Assembly (NCBI GenBank): GCA_910579995.1
Contig: CAJTWH010000036.1
Location: forward strand, 1-19,751
Reading direction: 5' to 3'
Source: an uncultured Muribaculaceae bacterium
GTDB taxonomy: Bacteria > Bacteroidota > Bacteroidia > Bacteroidales > Muribaculaceae
Length of the DNA: 19,751 nt
A program made the position numbers and the translations under genes. Shown piece by piece: positions 8,524-16,512 of this stretch. Numbering within the stretch: position 1 is the stretch's first letter; each line of letters starts with the position of its first letter. The notes under the pieces are model-generated. The model worked only from the letters and a program-made list of their open reading frames with translations. It ran no database searches and was not told the DNA's origin.

Positions 8524-9876
8524 ATGACCAACATCAAATTTTCATTCCATGCGATGTCGGCAGCCATACTCTTATGCTGCTTGACATCCTGTGAATCAGA
8601 TGATTTAATAGGAGGAAGTAAGACAATAAGCCGTTTTGACCTCGCCAACGGCCAAGCCCTCACCATGGTCGGTTCGTCGTCACGAGCCACCGACGGCGAC
8701 TTCAGCAGCGCGGGCATGTTCAAACTCGGCGACGACGGCCAACTCACCGCTATCGGAGTGTTTGTCGATGAAGACGGCAAAGAATCTCGGTCAGACCTGA
8801 CTGTATCACCGGTCTATGTATATAACCTTACCGATGACTATATCGGCTTCGAATTGTGCTCCTACTTCGACAAAGACGGCGATCCGGTTCAGGCAACTGA
8901 TGAATATCGTAATCTTATCGTCCGCCGCAGCGACGGCCTCGTATTCAGCGCCAAAGGCATTGGCGGCTCAGACTATCCAACTTTCAATCCGATGGGAGCC
9001 TCATTTACCGAAGACGGAGCCGGGCGTCTGCTGGCAGCCTTCTATACTTTCACGCCGGCTAATCCCGGCTACATAGGGCGTATCACCCTCACTAAGGGCA
9101 AAGGCACATGGGAGCAACTGAGCACCGACGGCTCTCCGATTCAATATTCAGATTATCCGAAAGTCTTCGCAATGAGCAACGGACTTGTCGGCATGACAGT
9201 AGGTTGTAATCCTGAAGATACTTATACCATTGCGGGTAACTCCGCAGGCATAATCTATCCTAACGGTGGTTATGACACATTTGGAAAATATAACGGAAAT
9301 ACAAGTTGTTTAGTGCTTGACGATGCCATCCTCGAATTGTCAAATGAACAACCTAAATATATACATCTGGGTACCTCATACGGTGAAAGTACCGTAGAAG
9401 TCTTGCCTCATGATGAATTATTATCCTTCAACTACGGTTTACGTTCTTGGTATGAGACTTCCGATAAGGTGATATTCAATAAGTGTTTAGACAAAAGATA
9501 TGTGGCTTTTGACAAGCACTCCAAGAGGACCACGGCAATTGAACTACAATACGACGACAACATCTTTTTGTGGAAAGAAAACCTCTGCAGCGACGGTCGT
9601 TTCTATGGAATTGCAAAAGAGAACGGAAGGGTATGCAAGGCGGTGTCGTTTGACCCCGTGACTTTCAGTTACACCGAGAAAGATCTCAATATAGCCAACG
9701 AAATCGATATCACATACATAGCCAACGACTCCCGCAACGCCAAGGCACAGATGACCGGCACGCGCCGCTCCGACGGCTATAAGGTGGCAGTATCGGTAGA
9801 CCTCAAGACAGCACAGACCGACATAATCTTCAGCGACCCCAACCGCGCAATCATATCGCTCATCCCGCTCAACTGA
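8524..9876 (+). CDS. Putative surface lipoprotein, tandem copy 1
   Basis: A 450-residue protein I do not recognise at family level. The N-terminus is a lipoprotein signal peptide with lipobox LTSC (Cys23), followed by the acidic stretch ESDD, which resembles the Bacteroidota lipoprotein export signal, so surface exposure is inferred. The mature part shows repeated short strands with aromatic and Gly/Asp turns and no obvious catalytic motif; a beta-propeller-like fold is a guess. It has its own promoter and lies 154 bases after the wzc-like gene. It is nearly identical to the next gene, except residues 218-335, where about 37 positions differ. That block is also visibly richer in A+T than the rest. 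A role linked to the exported polysaccharide or to surface variation is possible but not shown. Confidence 0.85.
   Translation: MTNIKFSFHAMSAAILLCCLTSCESDDLIGGSKTISRFDLANGQALTMVGSSSRATDGDFSSAGMFKLGDDGQLTAIGVFVDEDGKESRSDLTVSPVYVYNLTDDYIGFELCSYFDKDGDPVQATDEYRNLIVRRSDGLVFSAKGIGGSDYPTFNPMGASFTEDGAGRLLAAFYTFTPANPGYIGRITLTKGKGTWEQLSTDGSPIQYSDYPKVFAMSNGLVGMTVGCNPEDTYTIAGNSAGIIYPNGGYDTFGKYNGNTSCLVLDDAILELSNEQPKYIHLGTSYGESTVEVLPHDELLSFNYGLRSWYETSDKVIFNKCLDKRYVAFDKHSKRTTAIELQYDDNIFLWKENLCSDGRFYGIAKENGRVCKAVSFDPVTFSYTEKDLNIANEIDITYIANDSRNAKAQMTGTRRSDGYKVAVSVDLKTAQTDIIFSDPNRAIISLIPLN
9168..9527 (+). other. Divergent central block of lipoprotein copy 1
   Basis: First and last mismatches against copy 2 fall at 9168 and 9527. 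Within this 360-bp block most differences change amino acids, whereas the sequence on both sides looks identical between copies. Islands inside it such as LVLDDAILELS, QPKYIHLGT and WYETSDKVIFN stay the same, indicating a common fold. Confidence 0.85.
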
Positions 9877-9925
9877 CAAGCAAGATTTACTTGCGAAAAC
9901 AAATAAACGTATCCGCGAAATTACT

Positions 9926-9965
9926 AAAGCCCATATTTTGTTGTCGAGGCAAAATATGGGCTTTT
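9926..9965 (+). terminator. Duplicated wzc-type terminator between the lipoprotein genes
   Basis: The same 15-bp stem as at 8389-8427 (arms 9926-9940 and 9950-9964) with a changed 9-base loop (TTGTCGAGG instead of TCTTGACGG), followed by T. It was copied with the duplication and now closes lipoprotein gene copy 1. Confidence 0.85.
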
Positions 9966-10023
9966 GCTATAGACAGGTTCAAAATAATCGGACAAAAATC
10001 GATGATAATTAAATTTTTATGCG

Positions 10024-10031
10024 TAATTTTG
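10024..10031 (+). promoter_or_regulatory. -7 element of lipoprotein gene copy 2
   Basis: TAATTTTG, identical in sequence and in distance to the start codon (31 bp) to the copy at 8485-8492. Both genes can thus be transcribed independently. Confidence 0.55.
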
Positions 10032-10062
10032 TAAACAACAACTATCATTTTAATCTCAATTT

Positions 10063-11412
10063 ATGACCAACATCAAATTTTCATTCCATGCGATGTCGGC
10101 AGCCATACTCTTATGCTGCTTGACATCCTGTGAATCAGATGATTTAATAGGAGGAAGTAAGACAATAAGCCGTTTTGACCTCGCCAACGGCCAAGCCCTC
10201 ACCATGGTCGGTTCGTCGTCACGAGCCACCGACGGCGACTTCAGCAGCGCGGGCATGTTCAAACTCGGCGACGACGGCCAACTCACCGCTATCGGAGTGT
10301 TTGTCGATGAAGACGGCAAAGAATCTCGGTCAGACCTGACTGTATCACCGGTCTATGTATATAACCTTACCGATGACTATATCGGCTTCGAATTGTGCTC
10401 CTACTTCGACAAAGACGGCGATCCGGTTCAGGCAACTGATGAATATCGTAATCTTATCGTCCGCCGCAGCGACGGCCTCGTATTCAGCGCCAAAGGCATT
10501 GGCGGCTCAGACTATCCAACTTTCAATCCGATGGGAGCCTCATTTACCGAAGACGGAGCCGGGCGTCTGCTGGCAGCCTTCTATACTTTCACGCCGGCTA
10601 ATCCCGGCTACATAGGGCGTATCACCCTCACTAAGGGCAAAGGCACATGGGAGCAACTGAGCACCGACGGCTCTCCGATTCAATATTCAGATTATCCGAA
10701 AGTCTTTGCAATGAACAACGGCCTTGTCGGCATGACAGTAGATTGTAAACAAGACGGTGTTTATAACTCTGCGGGTCGAACAGCAGGAATAATCTATCCT
10801 AACGGTGGTTATGACGCATTTGGCGAACGTAACGGAGATGCAAGTTATTTAGTGCTTGACGATGCCATCCTCGAATTGTCAAGAGAACAACCTAAATATA
10901 TACATCTGGGCACCGCGTATGGTGAAAGCTCCGTAGAAATGCTGCCTAAATATGAATTATCATCCTACTACTATGGTATACGTTCATGGTATGAGACTTC
11001 CGATAAGGTGATATTCAATACTTCAGAGCAAAAATATGTGGCTTTTGACAAGTACACCATGGAGACCACGGCAATTGAACTACAATACGACGACAACATC
11101 TTTTTGTGGAAAGAAAACCTCTGCAGCGACGGTCGTTTCTATGGAATTGCAAAAGAGAACGGAAGGGTATGCAAGGCGGTGTCGTTTGACCCCGTGACTT
11201 TCAGTTACACCGAGAAAGATCTCAATATAGCCAACGAAATCGATATCACATACATAGCCAACGACTCCCGCAACGCCAAGGCACAGATGACCGGCACGCG
11301 CCGCTCCGACGGCTATAAGGTGGCAGTATCGGTAGACCTCAAGACAGCACAGACCGACATAATCTTCAGCGACCCCAACCGCGCAATCATATCGCTCATC
11401 CCGCTCAACTGA
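10063..11412 (+). CDS. Putative surface lipoprotein, tandem copy 2
   Basis: A 449-residue paralogue of the preceding gene. Residues 1-217 and the last 115 or so are identical to copy 1, including the signal peptide, lipobox Cys23 and acidic ESDD stretch. The central block (residues 218-334) has about 36 substitutions and one missing residue compared with copy 1; it is here that the two proteins would present different surfaces. It has its own copy of the promoter, and a strong bidirectional terminator follows. The function is unknown. The pattern of identical ends and a divergent middle is not what simple divergence after duplication would leave; gene conversion of the ends or import of a different middle is inferred. 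Confidence 0.85.
   Translation: MTNIKFSFHAMSAAILLCCLTSCESDDLIGGSKTISRFDLANGQALTMVGSSSRATDGDFSSAGMFKLGDDGQLTAIGVFVDEDGKESRSDLTVSPVYVYNLTDDYIGFELCSYFDKDGDPVQATDEYRNLIVRRSDGLVFSAKGIGGSDYPTFNPMGASFTEDGAGRLLAAFYTFTPANPGYIGRITLTKGKGTWEQLSTDGSPIQYSDYPKVFAMNNGLVGMTVDCKQDGVYNSAGRTAGIIYPNGGYDAFGERNGDASYLVLDDAILELSREQPKYIHLGTAYGESSVEMLPKYELSSYYYGIRSWYETSDKVIFNTSEQKYVAFDKYTMETTAIELQYDDNIFLWKENLCSDGRFYGIAKENGRVCKAVSFDPVTFSYTEKDLNIANEIDITYIANDSRNAKAQMTGTRRSDGYKVAVSVDLKTAQTDIIFSDPNRAIISLIPLN
10707..11063 (+). other. Divergent central block of lipoprotein copy 2
   Basis: This 357-bp block corresponds to 9168-9527 in copy 1, one codon shorter. Changes include charge reversals (K to E, R to E, H to K) and added tyrosines (SYYYG instead of SFNYG). 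The reading frame is kept throughout. Confidence 0.85.
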
Positions 11413-11424
11413 CAAGCAAGATTT

Positions 11425-11471
11425 ACCGACACAAAAAAAGGACGCTGCATGCGTCCTTTTTTTGTGTCGGT
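11425..11471. terminator. Bidirectional terminator between lipoprotein copy 2 and dnaJ
   Basis: A perfect 21-bp stem (11425-11445 with 11451-11471) with a 5-base loop has seven A on the left and seven T on the right of its inner GGACGC/GCGTCC core. It therefore gives a hairpin plus T-run on both strands and separates two converging genes: the lipoprotein stop is 12 bases away and the dnaJ stop 6 bases away. Confidence 0.92.
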
Positions 11472-11477
11472 AAAATA

Positions 11478-12650
11478 TCAGTCGAAGATATGTTTTAGCT
11501 TCGAGAATATGCGGGAGCTGTCGGCTGCCGAGGGGGTGATGTTGGGTTGTCCTTTCATCGACTCGATGGCTGAGCGCTGGGCGTCGGTGAGCTTCTCGGG
11601 TATATATACCATGATGTTGATGAGCTCGTCGCCTGTGCCGCCGTTTTCCTGATCGGGCAGGCCCTTGCCACGCAGACGGAGCACCTTGCCGGGCTGTGTG
11701 CCGGCGGGGATGTTGATTCGTGCGCGGCCGGTGATTGTAGGTATCTCTACTGCCCCGCCGAGGGTGGCGGTGGGGATATCAAGCATGAGGTTGTAGATCA
11801 CATCGGCACCGTCGCGGATGAGCTCGGGGTGCTTGATTTCTTCAATGACCACGAGCAAGTCGCCGGGCACGCCGCCGCCTTTGGGATAGTTGCCCTTGCC
11901 GCGGAGAGCGAAGGTCTGGCCTTCGACAGCGCCGGCAGGGATAGAGAATGTAACTTCCTGCTCGCGACGCTCCACGCCTTGGCCGTGGCAGTGCGGGCAA
12001 GGCTCGGTGATAATCTGGCCTGTGCCGTCGCAACGCTCGCAGACAGCCTCTGACTGCATTACGCCGAAAGGTGTCTGCTGGGGAACTACGACACGGCCCT
12101 GACCGTGGCATACGGGGCATGTGGCCTTAGCCACACCGTCTTTGGCGCCGGTGCCCTTGCAATACTCACATTCGAGGAATGTGGGCACGCGGAGAGTCTT
12201 GGTGACACCTTTGGCAATGTCTTCAAGGGTGAGCTTCACACGTATGCGCACATCGCCGCCGCGACGTTTGCGCGGAGCACGACGTCCACCTGTGGCACCA
12301 CCGAAACCGCCGCCGAACATCGAGTTGAGGAAGTCGTTGAGGTCGCCATGACGGCTGAAGAAGTCGTTCATGTCGAAGCCCTGCGAATAGAAACCGCCTG
12401 CACCGCCGCCGGGGAATCCCTGCTGGCCCATTGCATGGCCATACTGGTCGTAGAGCTGACGTTTCTTCTCGTCGGAAAGGACATCGTAGGCCTCGGCGGC
12501 CTCCTTGAATTTTTCCTCGGCCTCTTTGTCGCCCGGATTCTTATCGGGGTGATATTGTATGGCCTTCTTGCGGTAAGCCTTTTTTATCTGCTCCGGAGTG
12601 GCGTTTTTGTCTACACCGAGCACTTCATAGTAGTCTCGTTTATTTTCCAT
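11478..12650 (-). CDS. dnaJ: Chaperone protein DnaJ (Hsp40)
   Basis: A 390-residue co-chaperone that delivers unfolded clients to DnaK and stimulates its ATPase. The J-domain (residues about 7-72) has the HPD motif at 34-36. A Gly/Phe-rich linker (about 73-125) follows, then the zinc-binding region with four CxxCxGxG motifs (C161/C164, C178/C181, C204/C207, C218/C221), then the C-terminal substrate-binding domains (about 230-370). All features of a full type I DnaJ are intact. The frame extends 6 bases further to a TTG, but the ATG at 12650 gives the standard MENKRDYYEVLG start. It lies 12 bases after the grpE stop, so the two are co-transcribed. Confidence 0.97.
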   Translation of the reverse strand: MENKRDYYEVLGVDKNATPEQIKKAYRKKAIQYHPDKNPGDKEAEEKFKEAAEAYDVLSDEKKRQLYDQYGHAMGQQGFPGGGAGGFYSQGFDMNDFFSRHGDLNDFLNSMFGGGFGGATGGRRAPRKRRGGDVRIRVKLTLEDIAKGVTKTLRVPTFLECEYCKGTGAKDGVAKATCPVCHGQGRVVVPQQTPFGVMQSEAVCERCDGTGQIITEPCPHCHGQGVERREQEVTFSIPAGAVEGQTFALRGKGNYPKGGGVPGDLLVVIEEIKHPELIRDGADVIYNLMLDIPTATLGGAVEIPTITGRARINIPAGTQPGKVLRLRGKGLPDQENGGTGDELINIMVYIPEKLTDAQRSAIESMKGQPNITPSAADSSRIFSKLKHIFD

Positions 12651-12662
12651 AATCAACAGGCA

Positions 12663-13250
12663 TTATTCACCTACGGCTACTTTGGCGTGGCGGAGTACTT
12701 TATCATTGAGCATATAGCCCTTCTGGGTGGTGTCGAGTACCTTGCCTTTGAGCTCGGGAGTAGGAGCGGGTATTGTTGCGATAGCCTCGTGGAGCTCGGG
12801 GTCGAAGTCGGCGCCGGTGCTCTCCATGGGCTTCACGCCCTGACTTTCGAGGTATTTTATGAATTTCTGATATATCAATTCCATGCCTTGGCGCACAGCC
12901 TCGGCGTCCTTGGCCTCTTTGGCGGCGGCAAGACCGCGCTCGAAGTCATCGACGATGGGCAGCAGGCCTGAGAGCACGCGCTCGCCGGCGTTTTTGAGCA
13001 GCTCGGCTTTCTCGCGCATTGTGCGCTTGCGGAAGTTGTCGAAGTCGGCCATCAGGAAGAGATATTCTTTTTTCTCTTTCTCGATTTCAGCACGGGCGGC
13101 GTCGAGCTCATTCTGGAGATTGGCGTTCTCGCTGAGTTCGGCGTCTTCGATTTCGGTCTGATTGTCTTCTGTATCGACAACGTCCATGATTTCAGGTTCT
13201 TCAACAGCTTCTTTGGCTTGTTTTTTCTTATCTTGATGTTTGTCGCTCAT
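12663..13250 (-). CDS. grpE: Nucleotide exchange factor GrpE
   Basis: A 195-residue protein that releases ADP from DnaK. It has an acidic, charged N-terminus, a long coiled-coil dimerisation helix (about residues 40-90, including MADFDNFRKRT), and the C-terminal beta domain ending in the GrpE signature (YMLNDKVLRHAKVAVGE). The frame is open for 15 more codons upstream, but those residues are hydrophobic and unlike GrpE; the ATG at 13250 gives the typical lysine-rich start. It sits between ispE (101 bases upstream) and dnaJ. I see no CIRCE-type inverted repeat or clear heat-shock promoter in the 101-base gap; TATATTTC at 13278-13271 on the - strand is one base off the -7 consensus. Confidence 0.96.
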   Translation of the reverse strand: MSDKHQDKKKQAKEAVEEPEIMDVVDTEDNQTEIEDAELSENANLQNELDAARAEIEKEKKEYLFLMADFDNFRKRTMREKAELLKNAGERVLSGLLPIVDDFERGLAAAKEAKDAEAVRQGMELIYQKFIKYLESQGVKPMESTGADFDPELHEAIATIPAPTPELKGKVLDTTQKGYMLNDKVLRHAKVAVGE

Positions 13251-13351
13251 AATTCTGGTGTACTTTATAAGAAATATATGCAAAAACTCGGCCAAACTGT
13301 GTTAAAATCCGACCGTGATTAAAAATATAACAATAAAAAGAGGCTTAACGT

Positions 13352-14233
13352 TCAGCCGAGGGGCGCAGAAGACAGTCTTCCGGCAAAAATGTCAGCCTCG
13401 GGGTAGGCCTGCCGCAGTTTGCCGACCGTAAAGTCGGTGTAGGCCTGCGAGTGAAGCAGGACGAAGACCGTGGAGCCCGAGCCGCTCATGGCGCAATAGG
13501 TGTAGTCGCACCAACAGTCGAACCAATGCTTAAGCTCCCCAACCTTGGGTTGCGCCTTGAATACCGACTCCTCGAAGTCGTTGGTGAGGCCGTTCCACAT
13601 CCACTTGTCGGGGCGCAAGGCTATAGAGGCGCGCAAGTCGGTGCCGGCAGGCAGCTCTGCAGGGCTTACGCCGGCGTATGCCTCGCGGGTAGAGACCTCC
13701 GTGCCGGGGATTTTTGCAGCCACCACCCACAGGTCATCGAGGGCGGCGACATCGATGGGAGTCATCACGTCGCCTATGCCCTGCACATACATGGGGCGGT
13801 TGTAGATAAAAAACGGACAGTCGGCGCCTACGGTAGCCGCCACCCCGGCAAGCTGGTCAAGCGACAGGCCGAGGCCCAGAAGCTCATTGATACCGCGCAG
13901 GGCAAACGACGCGTCGGCCGATCCGCCGCCAAGGCCGGCACCGGTCGGTATCTTCTTGCTCAGGTAGAAGTCGAGCGGCGGCAGACTGCGCCCGATATAT
14001 TTCTCCAAGGCGCGGTAAGCCTTCATCACAAGATTGTCGGCCGGGTCGGCGAGCTGCAGAATATCGTCGCCGACAATAGAAAATGTCGTCTGCGAGCCCT
14101 TTGCCGGCACAATTTCCAGCACATCACACCAAGGAATCGGCACGAACACCGACTCCAAGTCATGGTAACCGTCGGGACGCCTGCGCACAATGCGCAGCCC
14201 CACATTTATCTTTGCATTCGGAAAAAGTATCAT
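13352..14233 (-). CDS. ispE: 4-diphosphocytidyl-2-C-methyl-D-erythritol kinase
   Basis: A 293-residue GHMP-family kinase that phosphorylates CDP-methylerythritol, the fourth step of the MEP route to isoprenoids. It shows the FPNAKINVGL start with catalytic K8, the Gly-rich ATP loop PTGAGLGGGSADAS (residues 96-109), the VGADCPFF segment with catalytic D138, and the C-terminal GHMP motif MSGSGSTVF. Length is normal. The start codon overlaps the stop of the upstream DUF262 gene as ATGA, so it appears to be translationally coupled to that gene. The 101-base gap to grpE shows no obvious terminator, so read-through into the chaperone genes is possible. Confidence 0.96.
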   Translation of the reverse strand: MILFPNAKINVGLRIVRRRPDGYHDLESVFVPIPWCDVLEIVPAKGSQTTFSIVGDDILQLADPADNLVMKAYRALEKYIGRSLPPLDFYLSKKIPTGAGLGGGSADASFALRGINELLGLGLSLDQLAGVAATVGADCPFFIYNRPMYVQGIGDVMTPIDVAALDDLWVVAAKIPGTEVSTREAYAGVSPAELPAGTDLRASIALRPDKWMWNGLTNDFEESVFKAQPKVGELKHWFDCWCDYTYCAMSGSGSTVFVLLHSQAYTDFTVGKLRQAYPEADIFAGRLSSAPLG

Positions 14234-16512
14234 AATTTACGATTTATCCTGCCTTTGCGGGATGATATGTTTTTAGGGTTATACTCATATCTCCGTTTTT
14301 TACGATAGACACAATCAGCGTTTGGATTCAAAACAGAAATACTGTCGATGTAATCATCATCGCAAATACGGACTAATTTGTTTTCTTTATTCCTTACCAC
14401 AATACCGTCATGGGAGCTCGAAATCAAAAAGCAAAGTGATTTATCAAAGTAGATTTCCAATAAGTTTTTATTCACTATCAAATGCAGTGCGATATTAGAT
14501 CCTGCAATTTCAGTAAATTGAATCGGCAGCCATTCTGCGCCAAGTTTCAGAGCTATGCAGGCCAAGCGTAAGGGTATTCTCTTTGCCGAATAATTGTTGA
14601 ACAATACAAGACCTTCATCTTTGTAATGGTAACACCTTTTGTAATTGCAATAAGCCAACAGTTGAGGCATAGTTGCAATGGCGCGAAACCTGTGGCTCAA
14701 CTTTGGCGAGTTGTCGGCTATTTTCTTGGTGAGAATCTCATCAGCATGGAGCGATGAAATGATAATAGTATCAAGCAAATCTTTAAACCGGGCGCTATTT
14801 GTAGTGATAATGTTTTTCCAACTGGTATCATAGTCCACATCACGTGTATCTTTACTCCATCCATAATTCCAGCCATCGACGGGGTAATTGTCAAACCCCA
14901 AGCACAACAAAGCCCGACGGGTAAGATCGTTATCACCGACCTTCAAAATGGCTTCAAGAGCCTTGGAATATTTCTCAAATTTTTGGATATCGAATACGTC
15001 GCTATCTTTCGCCCAAGCGATTACAATGGCAATCTCACCTTTGAATAAAGTGACGCCGGCATCGACATTAAGATTCTGGACATGCCATATTGCTTTTTCA
15101 ATTCGAGATCTTTCAGTCGGAAAATCTTTAAGTATCTGCAGCTTTTCAGCCTCTTCATCTGTCAATATTATCTTGGATACATCATTGAGATTCAAGATAT
15201 CAACAACATCACCAATAGATTCGCCGATTTCTATGGCCTTATCAACCAGATTACTGACCGACCGACTGACATTTTCAATTCTCGCGATATTTCTCAAAAA
15301 TTCAAAAAGGCGAGAGACATCTCTCGCGGAGCACTTGCGGTGAGTCTTGGCATATTGCAATATTGGAAGTAACACAAAACAGTCTATCTGACTGAGGTTT
15401 CTGCCATTGCCATTAGCTACGGAGAAATATTTCTTGATAAATTTCTGTAGCCATAGATAAACGTTAAAATATTCGACTATTGTACTTAAAGAAATATCAT
15501 CGAAAGGGAAACGAAACTTCGTATCTTTTGATGACGATTTAGATTCAAGTATCCGCTTATACTCCTCATCAATCCCCTCTTCAGCGTCTTTATCATGTTT
15601 CGGCCGACATACTATAAGCGCAATCCACCGCAAGAACTCGTGTAGGCCATTGTCTGCGGTATCATAATTCTTTTTATCACGATTTTGCCAAAACCAAATC
15701 TCGATTTCTTCCCAAGCCTCGGCTTCGTTTAGATTATGCTTATCTGCCACATTATAGCGGCCTTTATTTTCAGGCTTTGAGAGAATAAGTGGCTTGAGAT
15801 TCTCTGTCGGTGTGAGGGGTTCGCCTGTTGTATTTATTACAACAAAAGTTTCTTCGCCTAAAGCTCTGTTTTCCAAATCATAATAAATAAACATCAGCCT
15901 GTGCAGCAGAAACTCTGCAAACTCATCAATATCTTCTATCTGATTCCTTATCTTTTCCATAGCACTCAGAGCTCCAAGCATAGATTGAATGCTATAGTCA
16001 ACATTATAGTCGTCGAAATACCAATCACATGCCTTTATATCATCAATATTTTCTATATTGCTCACCTCTGCGGATACAAAAAACTTACGCACCAGATCGT
16101 CGATGAAATATAATGTCGATTCCCTTATGGAATATTGCAGATAGGTCTGTCCTTTGTCAGAATAAAGACCATTGATCAGGAAATTGACAAAACGGTTGTC
16201 GCCACTCCAACGATTGAGCATACCGACAAGCAGATACAGCGTAGTGATACGCTGCTGGCCATCGCACAACTGAACATGGTTTTCGGGTACCTCATAGCCA
16301 TAGATAAGCCCGAGGCTCAAACGCTTGTAGCGGTCTTTCTTATTGTTGAACTGGCGGAGAAGAGTATTCAAAAAATCAGACACGAGCAGAGCTGCATTAT
16401 CACCCCAGCAATAATCACGCTGTAGATCAGGGATAATTATACGGCGATTGCCCGAAAACAATTCCGCCAGATTATAACTTTCTCCGGATATCAGATTAAT
16501 CTTGTTCTTCAT
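14230..16512 (-). CDS. DUF262 protein without HNH domain (second gene of a DUF262 pair)
   Basis: A 760-residue protein with an N-terminal DUF262 (ParB/Srx-fold) domain. Visible motifs: IPDLQRDYCW (27-36), the signature DGQQR (84-88, within LCDGQQRITTLYLL), and the later conserved NTTGEPLTPTENLK (227-240). In known DUF262 defence proteins such as GmrS and SspE this domain binds or hydrolyses nucleotide. The remaining 500 residues show no EHI/LGNL nuclease motif, so it appears to lack the DUF1524 HNH part carried by its neighbour. The C-terminus is very basic (KKRR, RKGRINRK). The frame is open to 16611, but ATG 16512, overlapping the upstream gene by 17 bases, puts the DUF262 motif at the usual distance. 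The gene is markedly A+T-richer than ispE, suggesting horizontal transfer. A defence role is inferred. Confidence 0.85.
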   Translation of the reverse strand: MKNKINLISGESYNLAELFSGNRRIIIPDLQRDYCWGDNAALLVSDFLNTLLRQFNNKKDRYKRLSLGLIYGYEVPENHVQLCDGQQRITTLYLLVGMLNRWSGDNRFVNFLINGLYSDKGQTYLQYSIRESTLYFIDDLVRKFFVSAEVSNIENIDDIKACDWYFDDYNVDYSIQSMLGALSAMEKIRNQIEDIDEFAEFLLHRLMFIYYDLENRALGEETFVVINTTGEPLTPTENLKPLILSKPENKGRYNVADKHNLNEAEAWEEIEIWFWQNRDKKNYDTADNGLHEFLRWIALIVCRPKHDKDAEEGIDEEYKRILESKSSSKDTKFRFPFDDISLSTIVEYFNVYLWLQKFIKKYFSVANGNGRNLSQIDCFVLLPILQYAKTHRKCSARDVSRLFEFLRNIARIENVSRSVSNLVDKAIEIGESIGDVVDILNLNDVSKIILTDEEAEKLQILKDFPTERSRIEKAIWHVQNLNVDAGVTLFKGEIAIVIAWAKDSDVFDIQKFEKYSKALEAILKVGDNDLTRRALLCLGFDNYPVDGWNYGWSKDTRDVDYDTSWKNIITTNSARFKDLLDTIIISSLHADEILTKKIADNSPKLSHRFRAIATMPQLLAYCNYKRCYHYKDEGLVLFNNYSAKRIPLRLACIALKLGAEWLPIQFTEIAGSNIALHLIVNKNLLEIYFDKSLCFLISSSHDGIVVRNKENKLVRICDDDYIDSISVLNPNADCVYRKKRRYEYNPKNISSRKGRINRKL

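Larger units (their letters stand above)
8356..9890 (+). repeat. Tandem duplication, unit 1
   Basis: This unit of about 1.53 kb recurs directly downstream at 9893-11426, with only two bases between. It includes the last 14 coding bases of the wzc-like gene, its terminator, a promoter and one lipoprotein gene. By eye the units look identical from about 8436 to 9167 and from 9528 to 9890; differences are concentrated in 9168-9527, with a few in the terminator loop and just after it. Confidence 0.95.
9893..11426 (+). repeat. Tandem duplication, unit 2
   Basis: Second unit, starting with the copied wzc tail (GCGAAAACAAATAA at 9893-9906) and ending 14 bases past the stop of lipoprotein copy 2, where similarity to unit 1 stops (…GATTTAC in both). 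It carries a 2-bp insertion before the promoter and a 3-bp deletion in the central block relative to unit 1. Confidence 0.95.

Noticed and set aside
8356..11426. Assembly artefact as explanation for the tandem lipoprotein genes
   Set aside because: A duplicated-contig error would give identical copies; here the central blocks, the terminator loops and small indels differ, so two real copies are more likely. Collapsed further copies cannot be excluded.
12105..12971. Long open frame on the + strand opposite dnaJ and grpE
   Set aside because: It is the mirror of well-conserved dnaJ/grpE codons in GC-rich DNA; the translation is low-complexity with no domain and no start signals.
13251..13351. 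CIRCE or other heat-shock operator before grpE
   Set aside because: No TTAGCACTC-type inverted repeat is visible; only an imperfect -7-like TATATTTC on the - strand without a matching -33.
13451..14308. Open frame antisense to ispE
   Set aside because: Shadow of an intact GHMP kinase; no recognisable protein features.
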